Source of the DNA: Ideonella aquatica
GTDB taxonomy: Bacteria > Pseudomonadota > Gammaproteobacteria > Burkholderiales > Burkholderiaceae_C
Assembly (NCBI RefSeq): GCF_018069755.1
Contig: NZ_JAGQDE010000009.1
Coordinates: forward strand, 124,001-188,000
DNA length: 64,000 nucleotides
Direction of reading: 5' to 3'
A model generated the notes under the pieces. The model saw nothing but the letters and a program-made list of their open reading frames with translations, did no database searches and was not told where the DNA came from. Of this stretch, positions 10,870 through 19,002 are shown in pieces (the stretch's first letter is position 1; every line of letters begins with the position of its first letter). The position numbers were made by a program, and so were the translations under genes.

Positions 10870-10908
10870 ATGACACCGCGAACTACGAGCTTCGTCACTG
10901 AGGTTTAG
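10870..10908 (+). CDS. thrS leader peptide (threonine-rich, 12 aa)
   Basis: A 13-codon frame, ATG to TAG, encodes [12 protein letters not shown]. Four of the twelve residues are threonine (codons ACA, ACT, ACG, ACT), with two in a row; ACA and ACT are uncommon codons in this GC-rich genome. It is preceded by AAAGG 11 bases upstream and is followed after 50 bases by a strong intrinsic terminator placed directly before thrS. This is the layout of a ribosome-mediated attenuator: slow decoding at Thr codons when charged tRNA-Thr is scarce would favour an antiterminator. CGGCCGCG at 10910-10917 can pair with CGCGGCTG at 10963-10970 in the 5' arm of the terminator, and so could serve as that antiterminator. 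Inference from sequence only. Confidence 0.65.
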   Translation: MTPRTTSFVTEV

Positions 10909-10958
10909 TCGGCCGCGGCTGGAATACACACGACCCCACGTCACCCCTGTTCCTGAAG

Positions 10959-10988
10959 AAAGCGCGGCTGCATCAGCTGCGCTTTTTT
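10959..10988 (+). terminator. Intrinsic terminator/attenuator before thrS
   Basis: A near-perfect stem pairs AAGCGCGGCTG (10960-10970) with CAGCTGCGCTT (10974-10984) around a 3-base loop, with one G-U pair, followed by a run of six T (10983-10988). The thrS start codon is only 20 bases further on, so this hairpin is positioned to control thrS and not to end the upstream lipoprotein gene. Confidence 0.85.
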
Positions 10989-11008
10989 CTTTTCCGAAGG
11001 ATGTCTCG

Positions 11009-12928
11009 ATGATCACGATCACGCTGCCCGATGGCTCCCGACGCGAATTCCCCGCGCCTCTGACCGTGGCCGAGGTGGCCGCCTCGATCGGCACCGGCCT
11101 GGCCAAGGCCGCGCTGGGCGGCAAGGTGGGCAGCGGCGCCGCGGCGCGCCTCGTTGACACCAGCTTCCTGCTGGAGCAAGACAGCGCACTGGCCATCATC
11201 ACCGACAAACAGCCCGAAGGCCTGGAGCTGATCCGCCACTCCACCGCCCACCTGCTGGCCTATGCGGTCAAGGAGCTCTTCCCTGAGGCCCAGGTGACGA
11301 TCGGCCCGGTGATTGACAACGGCTTCTACTACGACTTCTCGTACAAGCGCCCGTTCACCCCGGAGGACCTGGCCGCCATCGAGAAGAAGATGGCCGAGCT
11401 GGCCAAGAAGGACGAGCCGGTGGTGCGCCGCGTGCTGCCGCGCGACGAGGCGGTGGCGTACTTCAAGGGCCTGGGTGAGCACTACAAGGCCGAGATCATC
11501 GGCAGCATCCCGGCCGACCAGGACGTGTCGCTGTACCGCGAAGGCGCCTTCGAGGACCTGTGCCGCGGCCCGCACGTGCCCAGTACCGGCAAGCTCAAGC
11601 ACTTCAAGCTGATGAAGGTGGCCGGCGCCTACTGGCGCGGCGACCACCGCAACGAGATGCTGCAGCGCGTCTACGGCACCGCCTGGGCCACCAAGGAAGA
11701 GCTGCAGCAGTACCTGACCATGCTGGAGGAGGCCGAGAAGCGTGACCACCGCCGTCTGGGCCGCGAGCTGGACCTGTTCCACATCGACGAGCACAGCCCC
11801 GGCACGGTGTTCTGGCACCCCAAGGGCTGGGCCGTGTGGCAGGAGGTGGAGCAGACCATGCGCCGCGTCTACCGCGACAACGGCTACCAGGAGGTCAAGG
11901 GTCCGCAGCTGCTGGACCAGGGCCTGTGGGAGAAGACCGGCCACTGGCAGAAGTACCGCGAGAACATGTTCACGACGGAATCGGAGAAGCGCGACTACGC
12001 GCTCAAGCCGATGAACTGCCCCGGCCACATCCTGATCTTCAAGCAGGGCATCAAGAGCTACCGCGACCTGCCGCTGCGCTTTGGCGAATTCGGCCAGTGC
12101 CACCGCAACGAGCCCACCGGTGGCCTGCACGGCATCATGCGGGTGCGCGGCTTCACGCAGGACGATGGCCACATCTTCTGCACCGAGGACATGATCCTGC
12201 CCGAGTGCCTGGCCTACACCACGCTGCTGCAGAAGGTCTACCGGGACTTTGGCTTCACCGAGATCCTCTACAAGGTGGCCACCCGCCCCGAGCAGCGCAT
12301 CGGCAGCGAGGAGGCCTGGGACAAGGCCGAGCACGCGCTGATGGAAAGCCTGCGCCAGAGCGGCGTGGACTTCGTCGTCTCGCCGGGCGACGGCGCCTTC
12401 TACGGCCCGAAGATCGAGTACACGCTGAAGGACGCGCTGGGCCGCCAGTGGCAGTGCGGCACGATGCAGGTCGATTTCTTCATGGCCGAGCGCCTGGGTG
12501 CCGAGTACGTGGCCGAGGACGGCAGCCGCCGCCACCCGGTCATGCTGCACCGCGCCATCGTCGGCAGCCTGGAGCGCTTCATCGGCATTCTGATCGAGCA
12601 GCACGCCGGCGCGCTGCCGCTGTGGCTGGCGCCGACCCAGGTGGTGGTGGCCAATATCACCGACGCCCAGGCCGATGCTGTGCAGGAAGTGGTGAAAACG
12701 CTGCAAAAACAAGGAGTTAGGGTCCAGGCAGATTTGCGCAACGAGAAAATCACGTATAAAATCCGTGAGCATTCCATGCAGAAGGTCCCGTTCATCCTGG
12801 TCATTGGTGACAAGGAGAAGGCAAGCGGGGCCGTCGCGGTGCGCGCCCGGGGCAACCAGGATCTGGGGGTGATGCCGGTCAGCGACTTCCTCGCGAAGCT
12901 CGCGTCCGACATCGCAGCCAAGGTCTGA
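11009..12928 (+). CDS. thrS: Threonine-tRNA ligase
   Basis: ThrRS charges tRNA-Thr and edits mischarged Ser-tRNA-Thr. At 639 residues it has the full bacterial layout: N-terminal TGS domain ([15 protein letters not shown]), the editing domain with HSTAHLL near residue 75, the class II catalytic core with [11 protein letters not shown], whose Cys is one of the zinc ligands, motif 2 (FRHEP-type region [19 protein letters not shown]), motif 3 ([17 protein letters not shown]), and the anticodon-binding domain at the end. The ATG has GAAGGA eight bases upstream. It leads the operon thrS-infC-rpmI-rplT-pheS-pheT-ihfA and appears to be controlled by the leader peptide and terminator just upstream. 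Confidence 0.98.
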   Translation: MITITLPDGSRREFPAPLTVAEVAASIGTGLAKAALGGKVGSGAAARLVDTSFLLEQDSALAIITDKQPEGLELIRHSTAHLLAYAVKELFPEAQVTIGPVIDNGFYYDFSYKRPFTPEDLAAIEKKMAELAKKDEPVVRRVLPRDEAVAYFKGLGEHYKAEIIGSIPADQDVSLYREGAFEDLCRGPHVPSTGKLKHFKLMKVAGAYWRGDHRNEMLQRVYGTAWATKEELQQYLTMLEEAEKRDHRRLGRELDLFHIDEHSPGTVFWHPKGWAVWQEVEQTMRRVYRDNGYQEVKGPQLLDQGLWEKTGHWQKYRENMFTTESEKRDYALKPMNCPGHILIFKQGIKSYRDLPLRFGEFGQCHRNEPTGGLHGIMRVRGFTQDDGHIFCTEDMILPECLAYTTLLQKVYRDFGFTEILYKVATRPEQRIGSEEAWDKAEHALMESLRQSGVDFVVSPGDGAFYGPKIEYTLKDALGRQWQCGTMQVDFFMAERLGAEYVAEDGSRRHPVMLHRAIVGSLERFIGILIEQHAGALPLWLAPTQVVVANITDAQADAVQEVVKTLQKQGVRVQADLRNEKITYKIREHSMQKVPFILVIGDKEKASGAVAVRARGNQDLGVMPVSDFLAKLASDIAAKV

Positions 12929-13010
12929 GGACGCCTCGGCTTTTTTGCGCTCCAGAGTTTTTGTGTCGGGTCCCGTCCTTGCCTCGGGGCCTGTTGCAGG
13001 GGTTTGAACC

Positions 13011-13562
13011 ATCGCTACCTTTCTCGACCGCCGGATTCCCAATGTCGAGCGCAAGCACCGACTGAACCGCGAGATCACCGCTTCCTCCGTGCGCCTGAAC
13101 GGCCTCGAGAACGAGCCGCTGGGCATCGTCAGCATCCAGGAGGCGCTGCGCTTGTCGGCCGAACACGACGTGGATCTGGTTGAGATCGCGGCCCAGGCCG
13201 ATCCGCCGGTATGCCGGCTGATGGACTACGGCAAGTTCAAGTACCAGGAGCAAAAGCGCGCCGCCGAAGCCAAGTCCAAGCAAAAGATCATCGAGGTCAA
13301 GGAAGTCAAGTTCCGGCCCGGCACCGACGAAGGCGACTACAACATCAAGATGCGCAACCTGCGCCGCTTCATCGCCGAGGACGGCGACAAGGGCAAGGTC
13401 ACTTTGCGCTTCCGGGGCCGTGAGATCACCCACCAGGACATCGGCATGCGCCTGCTGGAGCGCATCCGCGACGAACTGGCGGATGTGGCAGTGGTCGAGC
13501 ACATGCCCAAGCTGGAAGGCCGCCAGATGATCATGGTGCTGGCGCCCAAGAAGAAGTCGTAA
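13011..13562 (+). CDS. infC: Translation initiation factor IF-3, AUC start codon
   Basis: IF-3 binds the 30S subunit, checks start-codon pairing and keeps the subunits apart. The normal IF-3 N-terminus ([21 protein letters not shown]) is encoded in frame from 13011, where the codon is ATC and not ATG, GTG or TTG. With this start the protein is 183 residues, the expected family length; a GTG at 13089 would delete the first 26 residues, including part of the N-terminal domain. A purine-rich AGGGG lies just upstream. Rare starts (AUU in E. coli) make infC translation sensitive to IF-3 itself, so the same autoregulation is inferred. The N-domain, basic linker ([15 protein letters not shown]) and C-domain are intact. 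Confidence 0.93.
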   Translation: MATFLDRRIPNVERKHRLNREITASSVRLNGLENEPLGIVSIQEALRLSAEHDVDLVEIAAQADPPVCRLMDYGKFKYQEQKRAAEAKSKQKIIEVKEVKFRPGTDEGDYNIKMRNLRRFIAEDGDKGKVTLRFRGREITHQDIGMRLLERIRDELADVAVVEHMPKLEGRQMIMVLAPKKKS

Positions 13563-13675
13563 CCGATTCGCGCCCTGGTCTGGTCACCGGGGCGATGAAG
13601 AAAAGCCGCTGCAGGCCATCAAGCGCACCACGCCCGTGGGGCCGCCCAGCAGAGGTCATTGATAAGGAGCATCAC

Positions 13676-13879
13676 ATGCCCAAGATGAAGACCAAGAGCA
13701 GCGCCAAGAAGCGCTTCCGCGTCCGCCCGGGTGGCACCGTCAAGCGCGGCCAAGCCTTCAAGCGTCACATCCTGACCAAGAAGACCACCAAGAACAAGCG
13801 TCACCTGCGTGGTGCAGCCAATGTGCATGAGACCAACATGGGTCACATGGCGCAGATGCTGCCGTTCGCTGGTCTGTAA
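13676..13879 (+). CDS. rpmI: Ribosomal protein bL35
   Basis: A 67-residue basic protein starting [14 protein letters not shown], the canonical bL35 N-terminus, and ending at [11 protein letters not shown] 13676 is preceded by AAGGAG at 13664-13669; the longer open frame from 13595 is not conserved-looking and would add 27 residues. bL35 is a 50S protein and in many bacteria is translationally controlled by bL20 together with rplT, which follows 24 bases later. The 113-base gap from infC may hold that control region. Confidence 0.97.
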   Translation: MPKMKTKSSAKKRFRVRPGGTVKRGQAFKRHILTKKTTKNKRHLRGAANVHETNMGHMAQMLPFAGL

Positions 13880-13903
13880 TCACCACCAAGAAGGAGTCAA
13901 CAT

Positions 13904-14260
13904 ATGCCTCGCGTCAAACGTGGTGTGACCGCCCGCGCTCGTCACAAGAAGGTTCTGGCCCTCGCCAAGGGTTTCCGCGGCCGCCGCAAGAACGTCTTCC
14001 GCATCGCCAAGCAGGCGGTGATGAAGGCGGGCCAGTACGCCTACCGTGACCGCCGCACCAAGAAGCGCGTCTTCCGCCAGCTGTGGATCGCCCGTATCAA
14101 CGCTGCCACGCGTGGTCTGGGTCTGACCTACAGCAAGTTCATCGCCGGCCTGAAGAAGGCCCAGATCGACCTGGACCGCAAGGTGCTGTCGGACATGGCG
14201 ATCCACGATCCGGCCGCTTTTGCTGCCATCGTCGACAAGGTGAAGGCCCAGCTCGCTTGA
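13904..14260 (+). CDS. rplT: Ribosomal protein bL20
   Basis: A 118-residue very basic 50S assembly protein starting [16 protein letters not shown], the full expected length. bL20 binds 23S rRNA and, in Gammaproteobacteria and Firmicutes, represses its own operon; whether that applies here cannot be read directly. Strong AAGGAG ribosome site seven bases upstream. Followed by an intrinsic terminator that separates it from pheS. Confidence 0.98.
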   Translation: MPRVKRGVTARARHKKVLALAKGFRGRRKNVFRIAKQAVMKAGQYAYRDRRTKKRVFRQLWIARINAATRGLGLTYSKFIAGLKKAQIDLDRKVLSDMAIHDPAAFAAIVDKVKAQLA

Positions 14261-14314
14261 TCCTCTGGAGGCTGCCGCCGGTGCCCGCGCGCCGGCAGCG
14301 CCCTCAGGACCTCG

Positions 14315-14344
14315 AAGGCCTCACCTGCCGGTGCGGCCTTTTTT
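14315..14344 (+). terminator. Intrinsic terminator between rplT and pheS
   Basis: The stem AAGGCC/GGCCTT (14315-14320 with 14335-14340) continues, after one T-C mismatch, into CACC/GGTG with loop TGCC, and is followed by six T. The pheS start is only 20 bases downstream, so the hairpin is probably an attenuator or partial terminator that separates ribosomal protein genes from pheST expression. Confidence 0.8.
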
Positions 14345-14363
14345 CATTTTTTCCCTGCTTGCA

Positions 14364-15422
14364 ATGAACGATCTCGAACAACTGGTGCAGGCCGCGCGCG
14401 AGGATTTCGCCGCCGCCGTGACACCGGCCGAGCTGGAGAACGCCAAGGCCCGCTTCCTGGGCAAGGCTGGTCGCGTCACCGACCTGCTCAAGGGCATGGC
14501 CGCGCTCAGCCACGAGGACAAGAAGACCCGCGGCGCCGAGATCAACCAGACCAAGCAGGCGATCGAGTCGCTGCTGAGCGAGCGCCGTGCCGCGCTGGCC
14601 GACGCCGAGCTGCAGGCGCAGCTGCGCGCCGAGGCGCTGGATGTCACGCTGCCCGGCCGCCAGCCGCGCGCCCAGGGGGGGCTGCACCCGATCACCCGCA
14701 GCATGGAGCGCGTCGAGGCGATCTTCGGCTCGATGGGTTTTGATGTGGCCGACGGCCCCGAGATCGAGGAAGACTGGTTCAACTTCACCGCGCTGAACAC
14801 GCCGGCCGACCACCCGGCGCGCTCGATGCACGACACCTTCTACGTCGACACGGTGGCGCCCGATGGCTCAGGCCACCTGCTGCGCACGCACACCAGCCCG
14901 ATGCAGGTGCGCTACGCGGTGCAGCACGTCAAGCGCCACCAGGCGCTGCTGGATGCCGGCCAGACCATGCCCGAGATCCGCGTCATCGCGCCGGGCCGCA
15001 CCTACCGCGTCGACAGCGATGCCACCCACTCGCCGATGTTCCACCAGTGCGAAGGCCTGTGGATCGGCGAAAACGTGTCGTTCAAGGACCTGAAGGCGGT
15101 GTTCGCCGACTTCTTCCGCACCTTCTTCGAGACCGACGACCTGACGATCCGCTTCCGGCCGTCCTTCTTCCCGTTCACCGAGCCTTCGGCCGAGGTGGAC
15201 ATCGCTTTTGCCTCGGGTCCGCTCAAGGGCCGCTGGCTGGAGGTGGCCGGCTCTGGCCAGGTGCATCCGAACGTGGTGCGCAACTTCGGCCTCGACCCCG
15301 AGCGCTACATCGGCTTCGCCTTCGGCATGGGCTTTGATCGCCTGACCATGCTGCGCTACGGCGTCAACGACCTGCGCCAGTTCTTCGACGGCGACCTGCG
15401 CTTCCTGGCCCAGTTCCAGTGA
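14364..15422 (+). CDS. pheS: Phenylalanine-tRNA ligase alpha subunit
   Basis: The alpha subunit of the (alpha-beta)2 PheRS, 352 residues. An N-terminal coiled coil (residues about 1-90, which binds tRNA) leads into the class II catalytic core: motif 2 region [21 protein letters not shown], motif 3 [12 protein letters not shown] (written here as [16 protein letters not shown]), and the conserved ending [14 protein letters not shown] take ATG 14364 as the start; upstream in-frame codons only translate the T-run of the terminator. There is no strong ribosome site, which fits coupling with upstream translation (a small frame ending in the overlapping ATGA is described in the findings). Confidence 0.97.
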   Translation: MNDLEQLVQAAREDFAAAVTPAELENAKARFLGKAGRVTDLLKGMAALSHEDKKTRGAEINQTKQAIESLLSERRAALADAELQAQLRAEALDVTLPGRQPRAQGGLHPITRSMERVEAIFGSMGFDVADGPEIEEDWFNFTALNTPADHPARSMHDTFYVDTVAPDGSGHLLRTHTSPMQVRYAVQHVKRHQALLDAGQTMPEIRVIAPGRTYRVDSDATHSPMFHQCEGLWIGENVSFKDLKAVFADFFRTFFETDDLTIRFRPSFFPFTEPSAEVDIAFASGPLKGRWLEVAGSGQVHPNVVRNFGLDPERYIGFAFGMGFDRLTMLRYGVNDLRQFFDGDLRFLAQFQ

Positions 15423-15460
15423 GCCCGCGCGTCCCCGAGAACCCCCAACGGATCTGAAGC

Positions 15461-17881
15461 ATGCAATTCCCCGAGTCCTGGTTGCGCGAGTTCTGCAACC
15501 CCGCCATCACCACCGCCGAACTGGCCGAGCTGCTGACCATGGCCGGCCTGGAGGTCGAAGAGCTGCGCCCGGTGGCGCCGGCCTTCTCGAAGATCGTGGT
15601 GGCCGAGATCGTCGAAGCCGAACAGCACCCCAATGCCGACCGCCTGCGCGTGTGCCGTGTCGATGCCGGCCCGCACAGCAAGGACGGTCCGCTGCAGATC
15701 GTCTGCGGCGCGCCCAATGCGCGCGCCGGCATCCGCGTGCCGCTGGCCCTGGTGGGGGCTGAGCTGCCGCCAGCGGAAGAGGGCGGTGCGCCCTTCGCGA
15801 TCAAGGTGGGCAAGCTGCGTGGCGTCGAGAGCTTTGGCATGCTGTGCTCGGCGCGCGAGCTCCAGCTCAGCGAGGACCACGGCGGTTTGCTCGAGCTGCC
15901 GCTGGATGCGCCGCTGGGCCAGGACATCCGCCAGTTCCTGAACCTGGATGACACGCTGTTCACGCTCAAGCTCACGCCCAACCTGGCGCACTGCCTGAGT
16001 GTCTACGGCATTGCGCGCGAGGTGAGCGCGCTGACCGGTGCGCCGCTCGTCACGCCCGCGATCGCCCCGGTGGCGCCGGCCATCGACGCCACGCTGCCGG
16101 TCGACGTGCAGGCCAGCGACCTGTGCGGTCGTTTCAGCGGCCGCATCGTGCGCGGCGTCAACCCGAAGGCGGCCACGCCGGCCTGGATGGTCGAGCGCCT
16201 GGCGCGCTGCGGCCAGCGCGCGGTGAGCCCGCTGGTCGACATCTCGAATTACGTGATGTTCGAGTACGGTCGGCCCTCGCACATCTTCGACCTGGACAAG
16301 ATCCACGGCGGCCTGCAGGTGCGCTGGGCGCGCGCGGGCGAGTCGCTCAAGCTGCTCAACGGCAACACCGTCGAGCTCGATGGCCAGGTCGGCATCATCG
16401 CCGACGACCAGGCGGTGGAGTCGCTGGCCGGCATCATGGGCGGCGACGCCACGGCCGTGTCGGACGACACCGCCAACATCTACATCGAAGCCGCCTTCTG
16501 GTGGCCGACCGCGGTGGCCGGACGCTCGCGCCGCTACCACTTCGCCACCGACGCCGGCCACCGCTTCGAGCGGGGTGTTGATCCGCAGGGCACGGTCGAA
16601 CACATCGAGCGCATCACCGCGCTGGTGCAGCAGATCTGCGGCGGCCAGGCCGGCCCGGTGACCGATGTGCAGCCGGCGATGCCGCAGCGCGCACCGGTGC
16701 GCCTGCGCGTGGCGCGTGCCGCCAAGGTGATCGGCATGCCGGTCACCCAGGCCCAGTGCGCAGGCGTGCTGCAGCGCCTGGGCCTGCCGTTCACACAAGC
16801 CGACGGCGAGCTCACCGTGACGCCGCCCAGCTGGCGCTTTGACATCACGCTCGAGGAAGACCTGATCGAGGAGGTGGCGCGCGTGCTGGGCTACAACAGC
16901 CTGCCCGACACCCCGCCGCAGGCGCCGGTCACCGCGCGCGTGCGCCCCGAGGCGCGCCGCGGCGCCCACGGCGTCCGCCATGCGCTGGCCGCACTCGACT
17001 TCCAGGAGACGATCAACTTCAGCTTCGTCGAGGCACGCTGGGAGCAGGAGCTGGCCGGCAACCCCGACCCGATCAAGGTGCTGAACCCGATCGCCGCGCC
17101 GCTGGCCGTGATGCGCTCCAGCCTGCTGGGCAGCCTGGTGGGCGTGCTGAAGTACAACCTGGCGCGCAAGGCGCCGCGGGTGCGGGTGTTCGAGCTGGGC
17201 CGCGTGTTCCGCCGCGATGCCTCGGTGGCCTCCACTGACGCCAGCGTGGCTGGCGTGTCGCAGCCGATGCGCGTGGCGGGCCTGAGCTGGGGACCGGCCA
17301 CGCCGCTGCAGTGGGGCCAGCCCGAGCGCCCTGTTGACTTCTTCGACCTCAAGGCTGATGTCGAGCGCCTGCTGGCGCCGCGCGTGGCCCGCTTCGTCCC
17401 GGCCGAACACCCGGCCATGCACCCGGGCCGCTGCGCCGAGGTGCTGCTGGATGGCGTGAGCATCGGCCACCTGGGCGAGCTGCACCCGAAGTGGCGTCAG
17501 GCCTACGAGCTGCCGTCGGCGCCGATGCTGTTCGAGCTGGACCTGGCGGCGGTGCAGCAGCGCAATGTGCCGCTGGCCCAGCCAGTACCGCGTCAGCAGG
17601 CGGCACTGCGCGATCTGGCGCTGGTGGTGTCCGATCAGGTGGCGCACGACGCGCTGGTGGCCACGCTGGCCGATGATCCGCTGGTGCGCCAGGTCACACT
17701 GTTCGACATCTACCGGCCCAAGGCCCCCAGCGCCGACATCGGCGCCGGCGAGCGCAGCCTGGCCCTGCGCCTGGCGCTCCTCGACGACGAGGCCACACTG
17801 ACCGACGAGCGCATCGACGCCGCCGTGGCCGCCGCCGTGGCCCGCGCCCAGGCCGCGTTTGGCGCTCGCCTGCGCGGCTGA
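15461..17881 (+). CDS. pheT: Phenylalanine-tRNA ligase beta subunit
   Basis: The beta subunit of PheRS, 806 residues, full length. The order is: N-terminal EMAP/tRNA-binding domain ([20 protein letters not shown], residues about 45-65), B3/4 editing domain that clears Tyr-tRNA-Phe (region with [19 protein letters not shown]), the B5 DNA-binding-like domain, the inactive class II core, and a C-terminal ferredoxin-fold anticodon-binding domain ([16 protein letters not shown] to the end). It starts 38 bases after pheS on the same transcript. No unusual residues seen. Confidence 0.97.
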   Translation: MQFPESWLREFCNPAITTAELAELLTMAGLEVEELRPVAPAFSKIVVAEIVEAEQHPNADRLRVCRVDAGPHSKDGPLQIVCGAPNARAGIRVPLALVGAELPPAEEGGAPFAIKVGKLRGVESFGMLCSARELQLSEDHGGLLELPLDAPLGQDIRQFLNLDDTLFTLKLTPNLAHCLSVYGIAREVSALTGAPLVTPAIAPVAPAIDATLPVDVQASDLCGRFSGRIVRGVNPKAATPAWMVERLARCGQRAVSPLVDISNYVMFEYGRPSHIFDLDKIHGGLQVRWARAGESLKLLNGNTVELDGQVGIIADDQAVESLAGIMGGDATAVSDDTANIYIEAAFWWPTAVAGRSRRYHFATDAGHRFERGVDPQGTVEHIERITALVQQICGGQAGPVTDVQPAMPQRAPVRLRVARAAKVIGMPVTQAQCAGVLQRLGLPFTQADGELTVTPPSWRFDITLEEDLIEEVARVLGYNSLPDTPPQAPVTARVRPEARRGAHGVRHALAALDFQETINFSFVEARWEQELAGNPDPIKVLNPIAAPLAVMRSSLLGSLVGVLKYNLARKAPRVRVFELGRVFRRDASVASTDASVAGVSQPMRVAGLSWGPATPLQWGQPERPVDFFDLKADVERLLAPRVARFVPAEHPAMHPGRCAEVLLDGVSIGHLGELHPKWRQAYELPSAPMLFELDLAAVQQRNVPLAQPVPRQQAALRDLALVVSDQVAHDALVATLADDPLVRQVTLFDIYRPKAPSADIGAGERSLALRLALLDDEATLTDERIDAAVAAAVARAQAAFGARLRG

Positions 17882-17913
17882 GCCCCTGCATGACATCCGG
17901 TGCGAGACACACC

Positions 17914-18300
17914 ATGAACACAGAACAGCCGATCGACGACACCTCTGCCGCCGGTGCCGCACCGCTGGTCATCCTGCCCAGCCTGGAGACGCCCACGCTG
18001 ACCAAGGCCGAGCTCAGCGAGCTGCTGTTCGAGCGCCTGGGCCTGAACAAGCGCGAGTCGAAGGACATGGTCGAGGCCTTCTTCGAGATCGTCAACGCCG
18101 CGCTGGTGTCGGGTGAGGACGTCAAGCTCTCGGGTTTCGGCAACTTCACGATCCGCCGCAAGGCGCCCCGGCCCGGCCGCAACCCGCGCACCGGCGAAGC
18201 CATCCCGATCGCCGCACGCAATGTGGTCACATTCCACGCCAGCCAAAAGTTGAAGGCTCTTGTCCAAGGCGACGTGTCTCCGGACGAAGACTTCGAGTAA
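17914..18300 (+). CDS. ihfA: Integration host factor subunit alpha
   Basis: A DNA-bending histone-like protein that pairs with IHF-beta. The 128-residue product has the HU/IHF fold: [21 protein letters not shown] at the dimer helix, [19 protein letters not shown] with the Pro-containing beta-ribbon that intercalates DNA, and TFHASQKLK near the end. It has about 28 extra residues at the N-terminus compared with E. coli IhfA, common in Burkholderiales. ATG 17914 is chosen; an ATG at 17890 is in frame and would add eight residues, and neither has a good ribosome site. The place after pheT is the conserved location of ihfA (himA). Confidence 0.95.
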   Translation: MNTEQPIDDTSAAGAAPLVILPSLETPTLTKAELSELLFERLGLNKRESKDMVEAFFEIVNAALVSGEDVKLSGFGNFTIRRKAPRPGRNPRTGEAIPIAARNVVTFHASQKLKALVQGDVSPDEDFE

Positions 18301-18336
18301 AGTCTCAAGTCCTCTGGGCCAGGGCCTTGATTTGTC

Positions 18337-18774
18337 ATGGAAGAGCGGGACCAACGCCTGCCGGATATACCGGCCAAGCGCTACTTCACCATCGGTGAGG
18401 TCAGCGAGCTCTGTGGCGTCAAACCCTATGTGCTGCGTTACTGGGAGCAGGAGTTCACCCAGCTCAAGCCGGTCAAGCGGCGCGGCAACCGCCGTTACTA
18501 CCAGCACCACGAGGTGCTGCTGATCCGTCGCATCCGTGACCTGCTCTACGACCAGGGCTTCACGATCAGCGGTGCCCGCAACCGGCTCAGCGATGCCGCC
18601 GCGGTGGCGTCTGGCGCCGGCGCTTCCGAACTCACCGCGCAGGAGTCCGACCTGTCGGACGCCACGGCCGGTATCGAGGTCATCGAGCTGAGCCTCGACG
18701 ATCTGCCCGTGCATCTGAGCACCCGCCATGTCCGCCAGGAGCTTTTGGCGATTCGCGAATTGCTCGATGTCTGA
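18337..18774 (+). CDS. MerR family transcriptional regulator
   Basis: A 145-residue MerR protein. The winged helix-turn-helix is at the N-terminus (RYFTIGEVSELCGVKPYVLRYWEQEF, residues about 15-40), and the wing continues with KRRGNRRYYQHHEVLLIRRIRDLL. The C-terminal part lacks the cysteines of metal sensors and is acidic, so the inducer, if any, is unknown. Genes of this type are regularly found between ihfA and a tRNA-Pro gene in Proteobacteria. It starts 36 bases after ihfA and is probably the last gene of the operon. Confidence 0.93.
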   Translation: MEERDQRLPDIPAKRYFTIGEVSELCGVKPYVLRYWEQEFTQLKPVKRRGNRRYYQHHEVLLIRRIRDLLYDQGFTISGARNRLSDAAAVASGAGASELTAQESDLSDATAGIEVIELSLDDLPVHLSTRHVRQELLAIRELLDV

Positions 18775-18792
18775 AAACGCCTGATTTCAGGC

Positions 18793-18808
18793 TATACTGC
18801 GAGCTTCG
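18793..18808 (+). promoter_or_regulatory. tRNA-Pro promoter: -10 box and GC-rich discriminator
   Basis: TATACT (18793-18798) followed at once by GCGAGCTTCG. The tRNA starts at 18810. The same discriminator follows the TATAAT box of the tRNA-Gly cluster at 55361, so this is a repeated stable-RNA promoter type, probably stringently controlled. Confidence 0.6.
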
Positions 18809-18809
18809 T

Positions 18810-18886
18810 CGGGGTGTAGCGCAGCCTGGTAGCGCACTTGCATGGGGTGCAAGGGGTCGCGAGTTCGAATCCCGCCACCCCGACCA
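18810..18886 (+). tRNA. tRNA-Pro (anticodon GGG)
   Basis: A 77-base cloverleaf with encoded CCA. The acceptor stem pairs CGGGGTG (18810-18816) with CACCCCG (18876-18882); the anticodon stem CTTGC/GCAAG encloses the loop ATGGGGT, so the anticodon is GGG, reading CCC (and CCU). The T-arm has the standard GTTCGAAT. Placed directly after the MerR gene. Confidence 0.96.
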
Positions 18887-18897
18887 TTGAAAAAGCC

Positions 18898-18929
18898 AAG
18901 GCCCGGTACCGCAAGGTGCCGGGCCTTTT
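18898..18929 (+). terminator. Strong intrinsic terminator after tRNA-Pro (bidirectional)
   Basis: A 13-base-pair stem (18898-18910 with 18915-18927, one G-U) closed by a GCAA tetraloop, followed by TTTT on the plus strand. On the minus strand it is followed shortly by a T-rich stretch, so it can also serve rmuC, which converges from the right. Confidence 0.9.
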
Positions 18930-19002
18930 GCTTGTGTGTGCCGTTGTCGAGTGCGCCGCTGTTGAGTGCGCCGCGTACGGTGTACGCCGCGAAAAGGGGG
19001 GC

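Noticed and set aside
14331-14363. GTG-initiated, Phe-rich N-terminal extension of pheS ([10 protein letters not shown])
   Set aside because: The Phe codons are simply the T-run of the rplT-pheS terminator; no ribosome site precedes this GTG, and PheS normally starts at the ATG 14364.
18810-18886. tRNA-Pro (and the other tRNAs) as phage or island attachment site
   Set aside because: No integrase gene or repeated 3' tRNA fragment is seen nearby; the flanking genes are normal core genes.
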